Of a DNA stretch of 64,000 nt, positions 26,589 through 34,915 are shown piece after piece. A program made the translations under genes and the position numbers. The DNA is from an uncultured Cohaesibacter sp. Lineage in GTDB: Bacteria; Pseudomonadota; Alphaproteobacteria; Rhizobiales; Cohaesibacteraceae. The notes under the pieces were generated by a model. The model was not told where the DNA came from. It was given only the letters and a program-made list of their open reading frames with translations, and made no database searches. The stretch covers positions 3,636,775 through 3,700,774 of the forward strand of contig NZ_OY781091.1 of NCBI RefSeq assembly GCF_963676275.1. The letters are read 5' to 3'. Each line of letters begins with the position of its first letter. Within the stretch, counting starts at the first letter, position 1.

Positions 26589-27554
26589 GTGGCAGCCACA
26601 ACAGGCAGAAAAATCTGGATATTGAGCGATGGCAAGCCGGGCGATGAGAATCAATGCCTCAGTGTTGCCGAGCGTCTGGGTGGGTCGATCGAAATCAGGC
26701 ATGTAGCCCCCAGGGCCCCGTGGGTCTGGCTTATGCCCTATGGCCCGCTGCCACCCGCTGACAGGCCCCAGCGACCCCGCTCGCCCATCCATGGCCCCTT
26801 CCCCGACATCGCCATTGCTTCGGGCCGCAGAACCGTTGCCTATCTGCACAAGCTCAAGCAGGTGAGCCCGAAAACCGTCACCATATTCCTCAAGGATCCG
26901 CGCACAACGAAACTGAATGCGGATCTGGTCTGGGTCCCCTTCCATGACAAACGCCGCGATGACAGGACCATCGTCACCCTGACCGGACCGACGCGCCTCA
27001 ATCCGGACAGCCTCGCCGAGGCCAGAAACAGGGCACCTCAGGCCCTTTTGCACCTGCCAGCGCCGCGTGTGGCCCTGATATTGGGCGGCGACACGGCTCA
27101 GGGGAAATTCGGCACGCACGCCTCCAGACGCCTTGCGCACTATCTGGCCCATGATCTGCCGCCCCATGTCTCTGTCATGGTAACGCCCTCTCGCCGCACC
27201 CCCGGCCATCTCAAGACCGCGGTTCGCAAGGCGCTACAGGCCCGCCCTTCGTGGATCTGGGATGAACAGGGCGACAATCCCTATTTCGCCATGCTGGCCC
27301 TTGCCGACGCCATCATTGTGACTGCTGATTCCCATTCCATGCTGTCCGATGTGCTCTCCACCGAGGTTCCTGTTTACATCTTCGAGCCGGATGCCTATCC
27401 AAAGAAGCTGAAAAGCACAATTAACCAGCTGATCCAACAGCCATGTGTACAACTTCTCCCCGCCCCCCTTGAAACAGGGACGCGCCCCGCAATAGATTCA
27501 ACGGAATTGATCGCAGAAGAAATCCGTCATCTGCTTAACCCTACCCAGACTTGA
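26589..27554 (+). CDS. ELM1/GtrOC1-like (DUF1022) putative glycosyltransferase
   Basis: A 321-residue protein of the 'mitochondrial fission ELM1' family, named after a plant protein but widespread in alphaproteobacteria. Features are the start KIWILSDGKPGDENQCLSVAERLG, the conserved IASGRRTV, FLKDPRTT, ALILGGDTAQGKF and the closing ADAIIVTADSHSMLSDVLSTEVPVYIFEP. The last resembles the donor-binding half of GT-B glycosyltransferases. The bacterial role is not established; some members are annotated as glycosyltransferases acting at the cell envelope. It starts at GTG with AGGAG eight bases upstream. It is followed closely by trxB. Confidence 0.88.
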   Translation: MAATTGRKIWILSDGKPGDENQCLSVAERLGGSIEIRHVAPRAPWVWLMPYGPLPPADRPQRPRSPIHGPFPDIAIASGRRTVAYLHKLKQVSPKTVTIFLKDPRTTKLNADLVWVPFHDKRRDDRTIVTLTGPTRLNPDSLAEARNRAPQALLHLPAPRVALILGGDTAQGKFGTHASRRLAHYLAHDLPPHVSVMVTPSRRTPGHLKTAVRKALQARPSWIWDEQGDNPYFAMLALADAIIVTADSHSMLSDVLSTEVPVYIFEPDAYPKKLKSTINQLIQQPCVQLLPAPLETGTRPAIDSTELIAEEIRHLLNPTQT

Positions 27555-27615
27555 AGGATAGCCAGCAAGCAGGCCTCATTCCTCTTTTCGCCCTTCAGTA
27601 AAGAAAGATACTCCG

Positions 27616-28560
27616 ATGCACAGCAAAGTCTTGATCATTGGCTCTGGACCGGCAGGTTACACAGCCGCAATTTACGCTGCCCGCGCCATGCTTGAGCCAA
27701 CGCTCGTTGCTGGTATGCAGGAAGGCGGCCAGCTGACCATCACCACCGAGCTGGAAAATTACCCCGGATTTGCAGAAGAAATTCAGGGACCATGGCTGAT
27801 GGAGCAGATGAAGGCACAGGCCAAGCATGTCGGCACCAATCTGGTGTCGGACATCATCACCGAAGTCGATCTCTCCGCCCGCCCCTTCAAGGCCAAAGGC
27901 GACTCGGGCACCGAATATACCGCCGACAGCATCATCATCGCCACCGGAGCGCAGGCCCGCTGGCTGGGCATGGAAACGGAAGAGAAGTTCAAGGGCTTCG
28001 GCATTTCCGCCTGCGCCACATGCGACGGCTTTTTCTATCGCGGCAAGGAAGTGCTGGTGATCGGCGGTGGCAACACGGCCGTGGAAGAAGCGCTTTATCT
28101 CACCCGCCATGCCAGCAAGGTAACCGTCATCCATCGCCGGAACGAATTCCGGGCCGAGAAAATCCTCCAGAACCGCCTCGAGAAAAATCCGAAAATCTCG
28201 GTCATCTGGGACAGCGTGGTGGAAGAATTTGTCGGCAAGCAGGGCTTCCCGCCGAGCGTGACCGGCGCCAAGCTGCGCAATGTCAAAAGCGGAGAGGTCA
28301 GCGAAATCACCGCCGACGGCATCTTCGTGGCCATCGGCCATGCCCCGGCAGTGGAGCTGTTCAAGGACACGCTCAAGATGAAGGAAAACGGCTATATCTG
28401 GACGGCTCCTGATTCGACAGCAACCTCCATTCCGGGCATTTTCGCGGCCGGAGACGTAACAGATGACAAATATCGGCAGGCTGTAACCGCCGCTGGTATG
28501 GGCTGCATGGCCGCTCTGGAGGCAGAACGCTTCCTGACGGAACAAGAAGACGCTGAATAA
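27616..28560 (+). CDS. trxB: Thioredoxin reductase
   Basis: A 314-residue FAD flavoprotein that passes electrons from NADPH to thioredoxin. The FAD-binding start is VLIIGSGPAGYTAAIYAARA. The redox-active pair is ACATCDGFFYRG, the NADPH-binding loop VLVIGGGNTAVEEALYL with HRRNEFRA, and the FAD-closing motif GIFAAGDVTDDKYRQAV. Length is normal. The LysR gene 208 bp downstream on the same strand is the lsrB/vtlR neighbour known from rhizobia, which fits a shared redox role. Confidence 0.97.
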   Translation: MHSKVLIIGSGPAGYTAAIYAARAMLEPTLVAGMQEGGQLTITTELENYPGFAEEIQGPWLMEQMKAQAKHVGTNLVSDIITEVDLSARPFKAKGDSGTEYTADSIIIATGAQARWLGMETEEKFKGFGISACATCDGFFYRGKEVLVIGGGNTAVEEALYLTRHASKVTVIHRRNEFRAEKILQNRLEKNPKISVIWDSVVEEFVGKQGFPPSVTGAKLRNVKSGEVSEITADGIFVAIGHAPAVELFKDTLKMKENGYIWTAPDSTATSIPGIFAAGDVTDDKYRQAVTAAGMGCMAALEAERFLTEQEDAE

Positions 28561-28610
28561 TAACGGGTTTTGCCCAGAAATTACGCGTAAGACCTCCGGC
28601 TATCTTGTTT

Positions 28611-28676
28611 TGCGTTTGAAACTTATTAGACTAAGGGCTACGCTAGAAATCGCATATCTGGCGTAGCTCAAACGCA
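28611..28676. repeat. Nested inverted repeat between trxB and the LysR gene
   Basis: Outer arms TGCGTTTGA (28611-28619) and TCAAACGCA (28668-28676), and inner arms GCTACGC (28638-28644) and GCGTAGC (28661-28667), are both perfect. The right-hand arms are contiguous. It could be an RNA hairpin in the leader or a regulator site. Confidence 0.75.
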
Positions 28677-28768
28677 TAACGTTGAGTTAGGTCATCTGCG
28701 GCCAACAGGTTCGTAGGGAACCAGACAATAGCATGAATTGCAAGGATGCAATTCAGCCGGAGGAAACA

Positions 28769-29659
28769 ATGGATTGGGACAAATTACGCATTTTCCATGC
28801 GGCCGCCGACGCAGGCAGCTTCACGCACGCGGGCGACAAATTGCATATGAGCCAATCCGCGATTTCACGTCAGGTCAGTGCCCTTGAATCCGATCTGGGT
28901 GTTACGCTGTTTCACCGCCATGCACGCGGCCTGATCCTGACCGAACAGGGCGAGCTGCTCTACCGCACGGCCCATGACGTGCTCATGAAGCTGGAAACGG
29001 TGCGCACCCACCTGACCGACTCCAAGGAGAAGCCGACCGGCGAGCTGCGTGTCACCACCACCGTCGGGCTTGGCTCCGCTTGGCTGACCTCGCATCTGGC
29101 CGAGTTCATGGAACTCTATCCGGGCATTTCGCTGACGCTGCTGCTGGAGAATGAAGATCTCGATCTGGGCATGCGTCAGGCCGATGTCGCCATCCGCCTG
29201 CATCAGCCAACCCAGCCCGACCTCATTCAGCGCAAGCTCTTCACCGTGCATTTCCATATGTATGCCTCTGCCAGCTATCTGAAGAAATTCAGCCAGCCCC
29301 GCTCGATGGACGAATTGGAACAGCACCGCCTGATTTGCTTTGGTGACAACCATCCCAACTATCTCAAGGATGTGAACTGGCTCGAAACGGCGCAGATGCC
29401 TCCGGGCAAGAAGCGTCAGATGGCTCTGAAGGTGAACAACCTGCTCGGCATCCGCCATGCCGTCATGCGTGGAGCGGGCATTGCGATTCTCCCCGATTAC
29501 GTGGTTCACCCAAGAGATGAGATGATTCAGCTGCTGCCAAGTGTGGAAATGCCGAGTTTCGAGACATATTTTGTGTATGCCGCCGAGCTGAGAAACTCGA
29601 TGCGCATTAATGCCGTGCGCGATTTTCTGCTGTCAAAAGCCGCAAGCTGGCATTATTAA
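28769..29659 (+). CDS. lsrB: LysR-family regulator, LsrB/VtlR type
   Basis: A 296-residue LysR regulator. The N-terminal winged helix is MDWDKLRIFHAAADAGSFTHAGDKLHMSQSAISRQVSALE. The effector domain starts near residue 90 (GELRVTTTVGLGSAWLTSHLAEF). The ATG at 28769 with GGAGG just upstream is chosen over an earlier in-frame start. The position behind trxB and directly before an AbcR-like RNA is that of LsrB (Sinorhizobium) and VtlR (Brucella, Agrobacterium), which control redox, surface and abcR sRNA genes. Only one Cys is seen (LICFGDN), whereas redox control of LsrB is reported to use several, so its sensing may differ. The symbol rests on context. Confidence 0.85.
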   Translation: MDWDKLRIFHAAADAGSFTHAGDKLHMSQSAISRQVSALESDLGVTLFHRHARGLILTEQGELLYRTAHDVLMKLETVRTHLTDSKEKPTGELRVTTTVGLGSAWLTSHLAEFMELYPGISLTLLLENEDLDLGMRQADVAIRLHQPTQPDLIQRKLFTVHFHMYASASYLKKFSQPRSMDELEQHRLICFGDNHPNYLKDVNWLETAQMPPGKKRQMALKVNNLLGIRHAVMRGAGIAILPDYVVHPRDEMIQLLPSVEMPSFETYFVYAAELRNSMRINAVRDFLLSKAASWHY

Positions 29660-29706
29660 CCTCTTACCGCTGTGTTATTAGAAGATACATTGCACATATG
29701 AGCAAA

Positions 29707-29726
29707 CACTCATGTGCGCATTAGTG
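29707..29726. promoter_or_regulatory. 20-bp inverted repeat upstream of the sRNA, possible LysR site
   Basis: CACTCATGTGCGCATTAGTG pairs with its own complement at 14 of 20 positions, in symmetric blocks. It lies about 50 bp before the -35 of the sRNA promoter, a usual distance for an activating LysR site. Confidence 0.5.
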
Positions 29727-29778
29727 TATATACCCATATCCATGCGGAAAACGCATAACAGAACTGCAGCTGCGCGCA

Positions 29779-29807
29779 TTGAAAACAGACTATTTAATAG
29801 GCATATA
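29779..29807 (+). promoter_or_regulatory. Candidate promoter of the AbcR-like sRNA
   Basis: TTGAAA (29779-29784), a 17-bp spacer and CATATA (29802-29807) would start transcription near 29815. Confidence 0.5.
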
Positions 29808-29814
29808 TGCCTCA

Positions 29815-29948
29815 GCTGAAGGCAATAATCGTTGCTAACCTCCTCCCTGCGACGATGTTTGTAGCCAGCTGTTCCCCTCTGGAAGGTGATTGCTCCGCAC
29901 TTTTGTGCGGAAAAACTTTATAAGTCGGACCTCGGTCCGGCTTTTTTT
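29815..29948 (+). ncRNA. abcR: AbcR-like (alpha-r15) trans-acting small RNA
   Basis: About 134 nt with no coding frame. A short 5' hairpin (GCAA/TTGC, 29822-29836) precedes a single-stranded, pyrimidine-rich CCTCCTCCC at about 29839-29847, which is complementary to ribosome-binding sites. A second C-rich patch (TTCCCCTC) is near 29871-29878. A perfect hairpin follows (CCGCAC-TTTT-GTGCGG, 29895-29910), then a terminator stem (GTCGGAC-CTCG-GTCCGGC, 29924-29941) with seven T. AbcR sRNAs of rhizobia carry such anti-Shine-Dalgarno loops and base-pair with ABC-transporter mRNAs with Hfq. In Agrobacterium they are adjacent to the vtlR gene, as here. Ends are predicted, not measured. Confidence 0.75.
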
Positions 29949-30099
29949 CTTTCCCTTCACAACGCTCCCGACAATTCAGAATTGATCAAAAATAAGGCAA
30001 GCCTATTTGTTAATCAGTTCTTGCTATGCAGATTTGTAAATTCTCGCAAGGGAATGAAGGGCCGCAGCATTTGAAAAAATACCTAGCCCCGCGTCCCTG

Positions 30100-31128
30100 T
30101 CACCGATAGAGTATCTCGGCCTCCCCCAGATCCTTATAGAGATGCGCGACCTGTTCGCCATAGCCATTATAGATCTGCGTCGGCACGACCTCATCGGTGC
30201 CAAGCAGGCGTTCGCTCGCCTGACTCCAGCGCGGATGGGGCACCTCCGGGTTGACGTTGGCCCAGAAGCCATATTCCGAGGCCGCCAGCTGCTGCCAGAA
30301 GCTGACCGGCCGTTCGTCCGTAAAGGTCAAGCGGACGATGGACTTGATAGACTTGAAGCCATATTTCCACGGCAGCGCCAGACGCAAGGGCGCACCAAAC
30401 TGCTTGGCAGCAGGCTTGCCATAAACGCCGGTCACCAGAAAGGCCAGCTCGTTCATTGCCTCATCCATGGTAACCCCTTCGCTATAGGGCCACGGATACC
30501 AGACCTGCTTTTGCCCGCTGGCCCAATCGGAATTCTGGAAGGTTTCCATGCGGATGTAACGCGCCTTGGAGAGCGGTTTGGCCAGCCGCACCAGATCGGC
30601 CAGAGGAAAGCCGGTCCATGGAATGGTCATCGCCCAGGCCTCAACGCAACGATGGCGATAGATGCGCTCCTCCAGCGCCATGGAGCGAATGAGCTGGTCA
30701 ATATCCAGCACCATTTCCTTCTCGACCATGCCGTCGATGGTCACGGTCCACGGCCGCGTCTGCATCCGCTGCGCAGCATCCGCTATCTGCTTGTGAGAGC
30801 CGAATTCATAGAAATTGTTATAGCGCGCCGTATAGGCCTCGTCCGACAGGGCACGCGCGCCCTTGTAGGCATCATTGCGGGCTGCCGGATAAAGATCCAG
30901 CGTCGGATCCTTGAAGTCCGAGGTTCCGGTGGTCTGGCTTGTTGCGCCTTCAGCGGCTCCGGCCTGACCTTCGCTTTGCAAAGCATTGTCGCAGGCAGAG
31001 AGCCCGAAGGCCGCGCCGCCAATCAGCAGGGACGATCCCTTGAGAAATTTCCGGCGATCCAGATAATGCGTCTCGTCAGTCACCAGACTTTCCCGGATTG
31101 CCCAGGACTTGCCCCGTTTGATAAACAT
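30100..31128 (-). CDS. msrP: Protein-methionine-sulfoxide reductase catalytic subunit MsrP (YedY)
   Basis: A 342-residue periplasmic molybdopterin enzyme that reduces oxidised methionine in envelope proteins. The N terminus holds a Tat signal (DRRKFLKGSSLLIGGAAFG) ending before a Cys (LSACDN), then the sulfite-oxidase-type fold. The cofactor-binding cysteine sits in YRHRCVEAWAMTIPWTGFPL, and LPWKYGFKSIKSIVRLTF is also characteristic. It usually works with the haem membrane partner MsrQ, which is not found next to it in this window. Upstream, on the same strand, it follows the DUF554 gene. Confidence 0.95.
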   Translation of the reverse strand: MFIKRGKSWAIRESLVTDETHYLDRRKFLKGSSLLIGGAAFGLSACDNALQSEGQAGAAEGATSQTTGTSDFKDPTLDLYPAARNDAYKGARALSDEAYTARYNNFYEFGSHKQIADAAQRMQTRPWTVTIDGMVEKEMVLDIDQLIRSMALEERIYRHRCVEAWAMTIPWTGFPLADLVRLAKPLSKARYIRMETFQNSDWASGQKQVWYPWPYSEGVTMDEAMNELAFLVTGVYGKPAAKQFGAPLRLALPWKYGFKSIKSIVRLTFTDERPVSFWQQLAASEYGFWANVNPEVPHPRWSQASERLLGTDEVVPTQIYNGYGEQVAHLYKDLGEAEILYR

Positions 31129-31252
31129 ATCCCACCCCTCGCTATGGATCAGGCATTTTGCCTTTGCAAAAGCCTAGCGAGAGGCGCGGACACATGCAAT
31201 TCACCAATCTGTGTGCTGCCCGAGCGCTTCTGGCAAGCGCCCTCAGCAAGCC

Positions 31253-31966
31253 TCAGGCAAAAATCGTTGCCCAGCCCCAGGAGATGGGCATGACGATCCA
31301 GAGCGCCGGAATCATATTGGCCACAGGAAACTGCTTGATGCCACAAATGCGCAATCCCACTGCCAGCATGATGCAGCCACCGCAGGCGGAAAAGTCGGCC
31401 AGCATGTCCGCTGTTGTCAGGGGAATGATCAGCACGGACGCAAAGAAGAATAGCGACTGCACGATGAGCTGCGGAATGGCCAGCAATGCGATGATATAGC
31501 CCATGGTTGCGGCAAAGATCATGGCGGTGAAAAGATCAAGAATGGCCTTCACGACGAGCAGCGTCGTATCGCCAGTCATGCCCTCCACCATCGCACCATA
31601 GATACCGGTCGCACTCATCGTAAACAGCACCAGAAGCGCAACGAACCGGTTGAGAAACTCATCCTGCGGCAGGGCACCATCGGAAGGTGTCAGCTTCGAC
31701 AGCAGATTCTTGGTCTTGAAGGACATTTTGTGAATGGCCTTTTCCATTTCCACGATCTCGCCAAACAGCGACCCGAGGATCAGCGCAAGCACAACGGGGG
31801 CAAGGGCGACAACCTTGCTTGCCATGGCAACCCCGAGCCCCATGGATGCAATGCCGAACACCATCGGCATATTCTGTTTCACATTCTCTTTTATTCTGGC
31901 TCCAATAAAGGCTCCCGCAAGGGAACCGATCACGATGGCCGAGCCGTTAATGAGAGGACCGATCAT
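31253..31966 (-). CDS. DUF554 integral membrane protein
   Basis: A 237-residue polytopic membrane protein of the DUF554 (YdfK-like) family, of unknown function. MIGPLINGSAIVIGSLAGAFIG begins the first of about six or seven hydrophobic segments. GIASMGLGVAMASKV, LALILGSLFGEIVEMEKAI and the closing DFSACGGCIMLAVGLRICGIKQFPVANMIPAL are conserved-looking family segments. The ATG at 31966 with GGAAGA seven bases ahead is preferred to an in-frame upstream start. It lies about 125 bp upstream of msrP on the same strand. Confidence 0.9.
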   Translation of the reverse strand: MIGPLINGSAIVIGSLAGAFIGARIKENVKQNMPMVFGIASMGLGVAMASKVVALAPVVLALILGSLFGEIVEMEKAIHKMSFKTKNLLSKLTPSDGALPQDEFLNRFVALLVLFTMSATGIYGAMVEGMTGDTTLLVVKAILDLFTAMIFAATMGYIIALLAIPQLIVQSLFFFASVLIIPLTTADMLADFSACGGCIMLAVGLRICGIKQFPVANMIPALWIVMPISWGWATIFA

Positions 31967-32135
31967 ATTATCTTCCTTCTTGTGGCTTATGACTGCCACT
32001 TAAATGGCCTTGCATGCCATTTGATGACTGGTTTTGGCACAAAGCCGAGTTTGACGAAAACATGGTCCTCCCCACCGTTTCCGCCTTGAATTTCAGGTTT
32101 GAAATCCAGACCTGAACAATCCGGTTATAGCAGCG

Positions 32136-32456
32136 TCATTCTTCAGACGTGAAACCGAATTCAATCTCTTCCTTGGTGTAGAACACCTTGAGATCATGGG
32201 ATTTCATAAGAGCAAACAGCTGTTCGCACTCTTTTTCCGTGACCGCCATGGTCAAACGCTGGGGCGGGTCCTGCATGTCGAAATATTCGTTGGAATGATA
32301 GCGGCCATCATGACCGAACCCTTCCTGCGCGGTGGACAGCGTTGCACCGCGAATACCAAGCTTCATGGCCTGATCGATAATCCAGCGCGCAAGCGGGCGA
32401 TCCTCATATTCGCGGCTGCGTTGCGTAAAAAAGGTAATAAGAAATCCTTCAGTCAT
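32136..32456 (-). CDS. DUF190 (PII-like) protein
   Basis: A 106-residue protein of the DUF190 family, whose fold is related to the nitrogen-regulatory PII proteins. It opens MTEGFLITFFTQRSREYEDRPLARWIIDQA, with GIRGATLSTAQEGFGHDGRYHS as the signature segment and LTMAVTEKECEQLFALM as the second half. Members often accompany the fluoride channel CrcB, but no crcB is visible here. The ATG at 32456 with AGGA upstream gives the normal family length; an upstream in-frame start would add 28 unlikely residues. Function unknown. Confidence 0.88.
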   Translation of the reverse strand: MTEGFLITFFTQRSREYEDRPLARWIIDQAMKLGIRGATLSTAQEGFGHDGRYHSNEYFDMQDPPQRLTMAVTEKECEQLFALMKSHDLKVFYTKEEIEFGFTSEE

Positions 32457-32745
32457 GAGAATCCTGACACGAGTTATGATCTTTATGTTTGCGAGACTTT
32501 CCGACACTTTCGGCGATTGAGAAGAACCGCACTCACGCATGAGCCTTTGCCCACCCTTGCGGGCAGGTGCGTAGAGCTGGGAAATGACAACTCCAATATC
32601 GGGCCTGAGAAGGCAAAAGGCAACAAAAATCTGACAATAGTCTGGCTTCTGTCAATCTCATATCCGCCAATAAAGCGCACAACAGAAGCGACAAGAAAGA
32701 TTGAGACCGGGCAAGAAACCGGTCTTGAGGCAGAAAAAAGCAAAA

Positions 32746-32790
32746 GAGATGGAGATGAGGATTGGGATTGGGATTGGGATTGGGATTGGG
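32746..32790. repeat. Hexanucleotide microsatellite
   Basis: GAGATG occurs twice (32746-32757), then, after AGG, ATTGGG is repeated exactly five times (32761-32790). It is non-coding. Confidence 0.9.
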
Positions 32791-32813
32791 ATATAAATAG
32801 GAACAGCAACAGA

Positions 32814-32833
32814 GACGGGGCCGAAGCCCCGTC
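32814..32833 (-). terminator. Hairpin behind the EF-G-like gene
   Basis: Perfect 8-bp stem GACGGGGC/GCCCCGTC with a CGAA loop, 28 bp behind the stop codon. There is no clean T tract, so termination may be weak. Confidence 0.45.
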
Positions 32834-32860
32834 CTCAAGGTCAGATCTGCAAACGCATGA

Positions 32861-34915
32861 TCAATCGGCCTTGGCCGCTTCAAGAACAAGATCGGCCTGT
32901 CGACCGGTCAGTTCCTGCATGTGATCGAAGACGGCCTCATAGGAAGCAACGCCAGCCGAGATCGAGCGCAGCTCGATGATCAGATCGCTGATCTCTGATT
33001 GCGGCATCAGGCTTTCAACCACATCCCAGCCTTCCCAGCCGGGGCGGGCATCATAGCCCATCAACTGCCCGCGACGCCCGGCGACAATTGTATTCACCTT
33101 GGCCGTCACATCATTGGGTACAGCGATCTTCACATTCATGATCGGCTCCAGCAGCACCGGGCTGCATTGCGGCAAACCCTCGCGCATGGCCAGCGTACCC
33201 GCCGAGCGGAAAGCCTGATCGGAGCTGTCCACCGTGTGATAGGAGCCATCGGAGAGATTGACCGCCAGATCAACCACTTCAAAACCCAGAGGCCCTTTCA
33301 CCAGAGCATCCTTGACGCCATTCTCCACGGAGCTGAAATATTGCTTGGGTACGACACCGCCGGTGATGCTCTCACTGAACCGGAAGCCCTCGCCGCGCTC
33401 CAGCGGCTTGATTTCAATGACCACATCGCCAAACTGGCCATGGCCACCGGATTGCTTCTTGTGTCGCCCGCGCACACTTGCGCCCTTGCGGATGGTTTCC
33501 TTATAGGGAATAGCCGGAACATGGCTGTCGATATTGATCGAATATTTGCCCTCCAGCCGTTCCAGTGCCACGCGCAGATGCATCTCGCCCTGCCCGCGCA
33601 GAATGGTTTCGCTGCTATCCTGATTTTGTTCGATGATCAGGGACGGATCCTCTTCCACCAGCTTCTGCAGGGTAGCATAGAGTTTCACCTCGTCGCGATG
33701 CTCCTTGGGCTTGACCGCCATGGCAAAGACCGGTGACGGAGCATCGAAACTGTCGAGCGGCGCCATCCCCTCCTTGGCGGTGGTCAATGTCATGCCGGTA
33801 TGGGCCTGATCCAGCTTGCCCAGAGCAATCACGTCACCCGCATTGGCGGCATTATCCTTGACCGTCTTCTGCCCCTGCACATGGAACAGGCCGGAAACGC
33901 GTCCGATCTCCTCACCATCCGCAGCAAAGAAGACATCGCCATCCTTGACCGAGCCCTTGAGCACGCGGGAAATGGACAGCTTGCCCCCATGGGAGGTGTG
34001 AATGCTCTTCATCACCTGCAATATCGCCTCGCCATTGGCCATATCCGGACAGCCAAGACGCTCGGCCGTGAAATTGACGCCAAGCCCTTCATGGCGCAGA
34101 ACCTTGAGCAGGCGCATGACGCCATTTTCCAGTTCGGCAGCACCGATCAGCACAGGCATGACCTGCCCTTCGCGCATTTCCTTGACCAGATCGGTAAACA
34201 CCCGTTCCTTGGAAGGCTCCATGTCCTCGAGCAGCATTTCCATCAGCTTGTCGTCATGGTCGGACAGGGTTTCGAGCATGGAATAACGCGCTTCCCACTC
34301 CCGCTCCTGATCATCGCCGCTCATGTCAATCAGTTCGCTGGGCGCATGCTCCTGATAGAGGAAGGCCCGCTCCAGCGCCAGATCGATATAGCCGATGGCC
34401 TGCTCGCCCTTCCAGATCGGAATCTGGCGCAGCAACAACGGCGTGCTCGACGCATGCTGAAGAGCTTCCACGACAGAACGCACGCGCGTCGTGCATTTGT
34501 CCATTTTATTGATAAAGAGAATACGGGGAATATTGCGCTCTTCAAGCTGCTTGAGAATGACCTGCAAGGCAGGAATTTTCTTCTCGTCCGGTTCGCAGAC
34601 TACGATCGCAAGATCTACGGCAGAGAGCGCGGGAAGACTTTCAAACTGAAATTCGACCGAGCCGGGACAATCAATAAAGGTATAGGGATCTCCTAAAAAC
34701 TCTGTTTCGGCGATATTGGCTTCCACCGACATATGGTGGGCGCGCGCTTCATCGGAAGCATCGCCAACTGACCCTCCACTGTCAACGGATCCGAACTTGT
34801 TGATTGCACCGGTTCGCGCCAACAAGGCTTCAAGGAGAGTTGTCTTACCGCTACCAAAGGGCCCGACGATGGCTACGCAACGTGGACCCTCGACTCTTCT
34901 GCCAGTTTGTCCCAT
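32861..34915 (-). CDS. Elongation factor G-like translational GTPase
   Basis: A 684-residue paralogue of EF-G with all five EF-G-type domains. The start at 34915 follows AGGAGGA and opens MGQTGRRVEGPRCVAIVG. The G1 motif is GPFGSGKT (residues 18-25) and G4 is NKMD (136-139). The G3 motif reads DCPGS (82-86) instead of the DTPGH of true EF-G, so the catalytic histidine is missing. Domain IV (KQSGGHGQFGDVVIEIKPL) and domain V (LEPIMNVKIAVP) are present. Such EF-G-like proteins are common in alphaproteobacteria; their role is unclear and they are unlikely to be the main translocase. Confidence 0.9.
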   Translation of the reverse strand: MGQTGRRVEGPRCVAIVGPFGSGKTTLLEALLARTGAINKFGSVDSGGSVGDASDEARAHHMSVEANIAETEFLGDPYTFIDCPGSVEFQFESLPALSAVDLAIVVCEPDEKKIPALQVILKQLEERNIPRILFINKMDKCTTRVRSVVEALQHASSTPLLLRQIPIWKGEQAIGYIDLALERAFLYQEHAPSELIDMSGDDQEREWEARYSMLETLSDHDDKLMEMLLEDMEPSKERVFTDLVKEMREGQVMPVLIGAAELENGVMRLLKVLRHEGLGVNFTAERLGCPDMANGEAILQVMKSIHTSHGGKLSISRVLKGSVKDGDVFFAADGEEIGRVSGLFHVQGQKTVKDNAANAGDVIALGKLDQAHTGMTLTTAKEGMAPLDSFDAPSPVFAMAVKPKEHRDEVKLYATLQKLVEEDPSLIIEQNQDSSETILRGQGEMHLRVALERLEGKYSINIDSHVPAIPYKETIRKGASVRGRHKKQSGGHGQFGDVVIEIKPLERGEGFRFSESITGGVVPKQYFSSVENGVKDALVKGPLGFEVVDLAVNLSDGSYHTVDSSDQAFRSAGTLAMREGLPQCSPVLLEPIMNVKIAVPNDVTAKVNTIVAGRRGQLMGYDARPGWEGWDVVESLMPQSEISDLIIELRSISAGVASYEAVFDHMQELTGRQADLVLEAAKAD

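Larger units (their letters stand above)
32457..32860. other. Gap with simple repeats and hairpins
   Basis: Between the EF-G-like gene and the DUF190 gene (both minus strand). Open frames here merely translate the repeats. The segment holds hexamer repeats (32746-32790), a hairpin AGACCGG/CCGGTCT (32704-32725) and a strong hairpin at 32814-32833. Confidence 0.5.

Noticed and set aside
32483-32809. 108-codon frame with SQSQSQSQS repeats
   Set aside because: It is only a translation of the hexanucleotide repeat tract; the other frame gives an equally repetitive NPNPNPNP product.
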